In this document: positions 6,182 to 7,005 of the stretch, piece by piece
Layout of the letters: each line of letters begins with the position of its first letter
How positions within the stretch are numbered: the first letter of the stretch is position 1
Source: CADEED01 sp044871085
GTDB lineage: Bacteria > Pseudomonadota > Gammaproteobacteria > Steroidobacterales > Steroidobacteraceae
Reading direction: 5' to 3'
DNA length: 7,005 bases
Assembly: GCA_044871085.1 (NCBI GenBank)
Contig: JBIOZI010000178.1
Coordinates: 1 to 7,005 of the forward strand
Program-made: the position numbers and the translations under genes
The notes under the pieces: generated by a model
Told to the model about the DNA's origin: nothing
What the model saw: only the letters and a program-made list of their open reading frames with translations
Database searches by the model: none

Positions 6182-7005
6182 TTGGCCGAGCAGTTCGATT
6201 CGCAGATTCCTTCTGCCGAAAATCCCGGCTCCATACGTGTCATCGCGCGAGCTGCGACCAGCATCGCCGCCTTCATCGGCCGCGCCCTCAAGGGCCCGGT
6301 CAACGAACCAATCCCGGTTCGCAGCTTTGCCGACTACACGCGCGTGTTCGGCGGGCTGTGGCAGCCCTCGACGCTGAGCTACGCCGTCGAGCAGTTCTTC
6401 GAGAACGGCGGGCGCTGCGCGGTCATCGTGCGGGTCGTGAACGGCGCGCGGCCGCCGACCATCACGCTGCCCACCGCCGGAGGGCGGCTGACGCTGCGCG
6501 GGGTGGGTGCGGGCTCGCGCGAGTTCCTGCGCGCCTCGGTCGACTACGACTGCATCGATTCCAAGGAGCTCCAGCTCTTCAATCTCGTGGTCCAGCGCGT
6601 GCGCACCGCCGGTTCCGAGCAGATCGAGGACCAGGAAATCTTCCGCCGCCTGTCCGTCACGCCCGGCGCCGACCGGTTCATCGCCGACGCGCTGCTCGAC
6701 TCGCGGCTGGTGCGCGTGGAGGGCGGTGTCCCGGGCGAGCGCCCGACGCGCACGCCGCCGGCCGTCAACGGCGCGGTGATCGGCTACACGCCGTGCAACC
6801 CCGACGGCGACGACGGCGGGCCGCTCAGCGATTACGACATCATCGGCTCCGCGCAGAAGGGCACCGGAATCTTCGCGCTGCACGCGGCGCCCGACATCAA
6901 CCTGCTGTGCATTCCGCCGCTGACGCGCGATCAGGACGTGGGCCTGGCCACGCTGCTGGTGGCCGGCCGCTTCTGCAAGGAGCGTCGGGCGTTGTTGCTG
7001 GTCGA
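6182..7005 (+). CDS. Contractile tail sheath protein, N-terminal part (runs off the window)
   Basis: The frame stays open from the proposed TTG 6182 to the last base, giving about 274 residues without a stop. It reads as a phage-tail/contractile-injection-system sheath subunit, the protein that polymerises around the inner tube and contracts to drive it through a target envelope. Family features by residue: ATSIAAFIGRALKGPVNEP at 25-43, SFADYTRVFGG at 48-58, STLSYAVEQFFENGG at 63-77 followed by CAVIVRV, QEIFRRLSV at 151-159, ALLDSRLVRV at 170-179, SDYDIIGS at 216-223 and NLLCIPP at 240-246. The start is uncertain: TTG has GGGGAG 4 nt upstream, and the usual N-terminal PGVYVEE-like arm is not evident. 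The C-terminal half is outside the window. Base composition matches the neighbours. It could belong to an extracellular contractile injection system, a tailocin or a prophage. The overlapping frames in this region encode Arg-rich nonsense. Confidence 0.85.
   Translation, partial: MAEQFDSQIPSAENPGSIRVIARAATSIAAFIGRALKGPVNEPIPVRSFADYTRVFGGLWQPSTLSYAVEQFFENGGRCAVIVRVVNGARPPTITLPTAGGRLTLRGVGAGSREFLRASVDYDCIDSKELQLFNLVVQRVRTAGSEQIEDQEIFRRLSVTPGADRFIADALLDSRLVRVEGGVPGERPTRTPPAVNGAVIGYTPCNPDGDDGGPLSDYDIIGSAQKGTGIFALHAAPDINLLCIPPLTRDQDVGLATLLVAGRFCKERRALLLV

Noticed and set aside
6077..6883. - strand open frame of 268 codons at the right end
   Set aside because: Complement of the sheath gene. The + strand frame from 6182 carries multiple conserved sheath motifs, the antisense frame none.
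6154..7005. Second + strand frame from ATG 6154, also open to the window end
   Set aside because: It has an ATG but translates to Arg/Ala/His-rich sequence with no domain. Only the frame starting at TTG 6182 gives a recognisable protein.
6182..7005. Type VI secretion sheath (TssB/TssC)
   Set aside because: The conserved blocks are those of phage-tail/extracellular-CIS sheaths. TssB and TssC are two separate proteins with different signatures that I do not see here.
1..7005. CRISPR arrays, rRNA, tRNA, insertion sequences or riboswitches
   Set aside because: No regularly spaced repeats, no terminal inverted repeats with a transposase frame, and no non-coding gap above 67 nt that could hold such elements.

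Overview
The window is a GC-rich (roughly two-thirds G+C) bacterial chromosomal segment. All seven recognisable genes lie on the + strand and are tightly packed, with gaps of 7 to 67 nt. Lipobox-type signal peptides, a periplasmic L,D-transpeptidase and an exported M1 peptidase indicate a diderm bacterium. A high-GC proteobacterium, possibly a gammaproteobacterium, fits best, but that taxon is an inference from gene content and codon use.

Layout: (1) positions 1-21 are the apparent last codons of an upstream gene. (2) 57-2146 is a compact lemA cluster: a LemA-family lipoprotein, then an exported membrane TPM-domain protein with a glycine-rich tail, then a TPM-domain protein with no membrane segment. 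(3) 2194-3438 is a LysM plus YkuD L,D-transpeptidase lipoprotein. (4) 3469-5388 is an exported M1 metallopeptidase of the leukotriene-A4-hydrolase/aminopeptidase type. (5) 5401-6114 is a rhomboid intramembrane serine protease. (6) 6182 to the right edge is the N-terminal part of a contractile-tail sheath protein. It runs off the window, and its codon use resembles that of its neighbours.

Genes 1 to 6 make an envelope-centred neighbourhood: lipoprotein and membrane factors of the LemA/TPM type, peptidoglycan cross-link remodelling, periplasmic peptide trimming and intramembrane proteolysis. LemA-TPM-TPM is very likely one translationally coupled operon, and the M1 peptidase and rhomboid (12 nt apart) probably form another.

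The transpeptidase and the M1 peptidase both lack a Shine-Dalgarno sequence. Each has a -10-like hexamer ending six bases before its ATG, which suggests leaderless transcripts. The 8-mer GATACATT that precedes the M1 gene recurs just upstream of the sheath gene.

The most interesting signal is that sheath gene. It may open a contractile injection system (extracellular CIS or tailocin-like) or a prophage tail module lying beyond the right edge. The window alone cannot decide between these.
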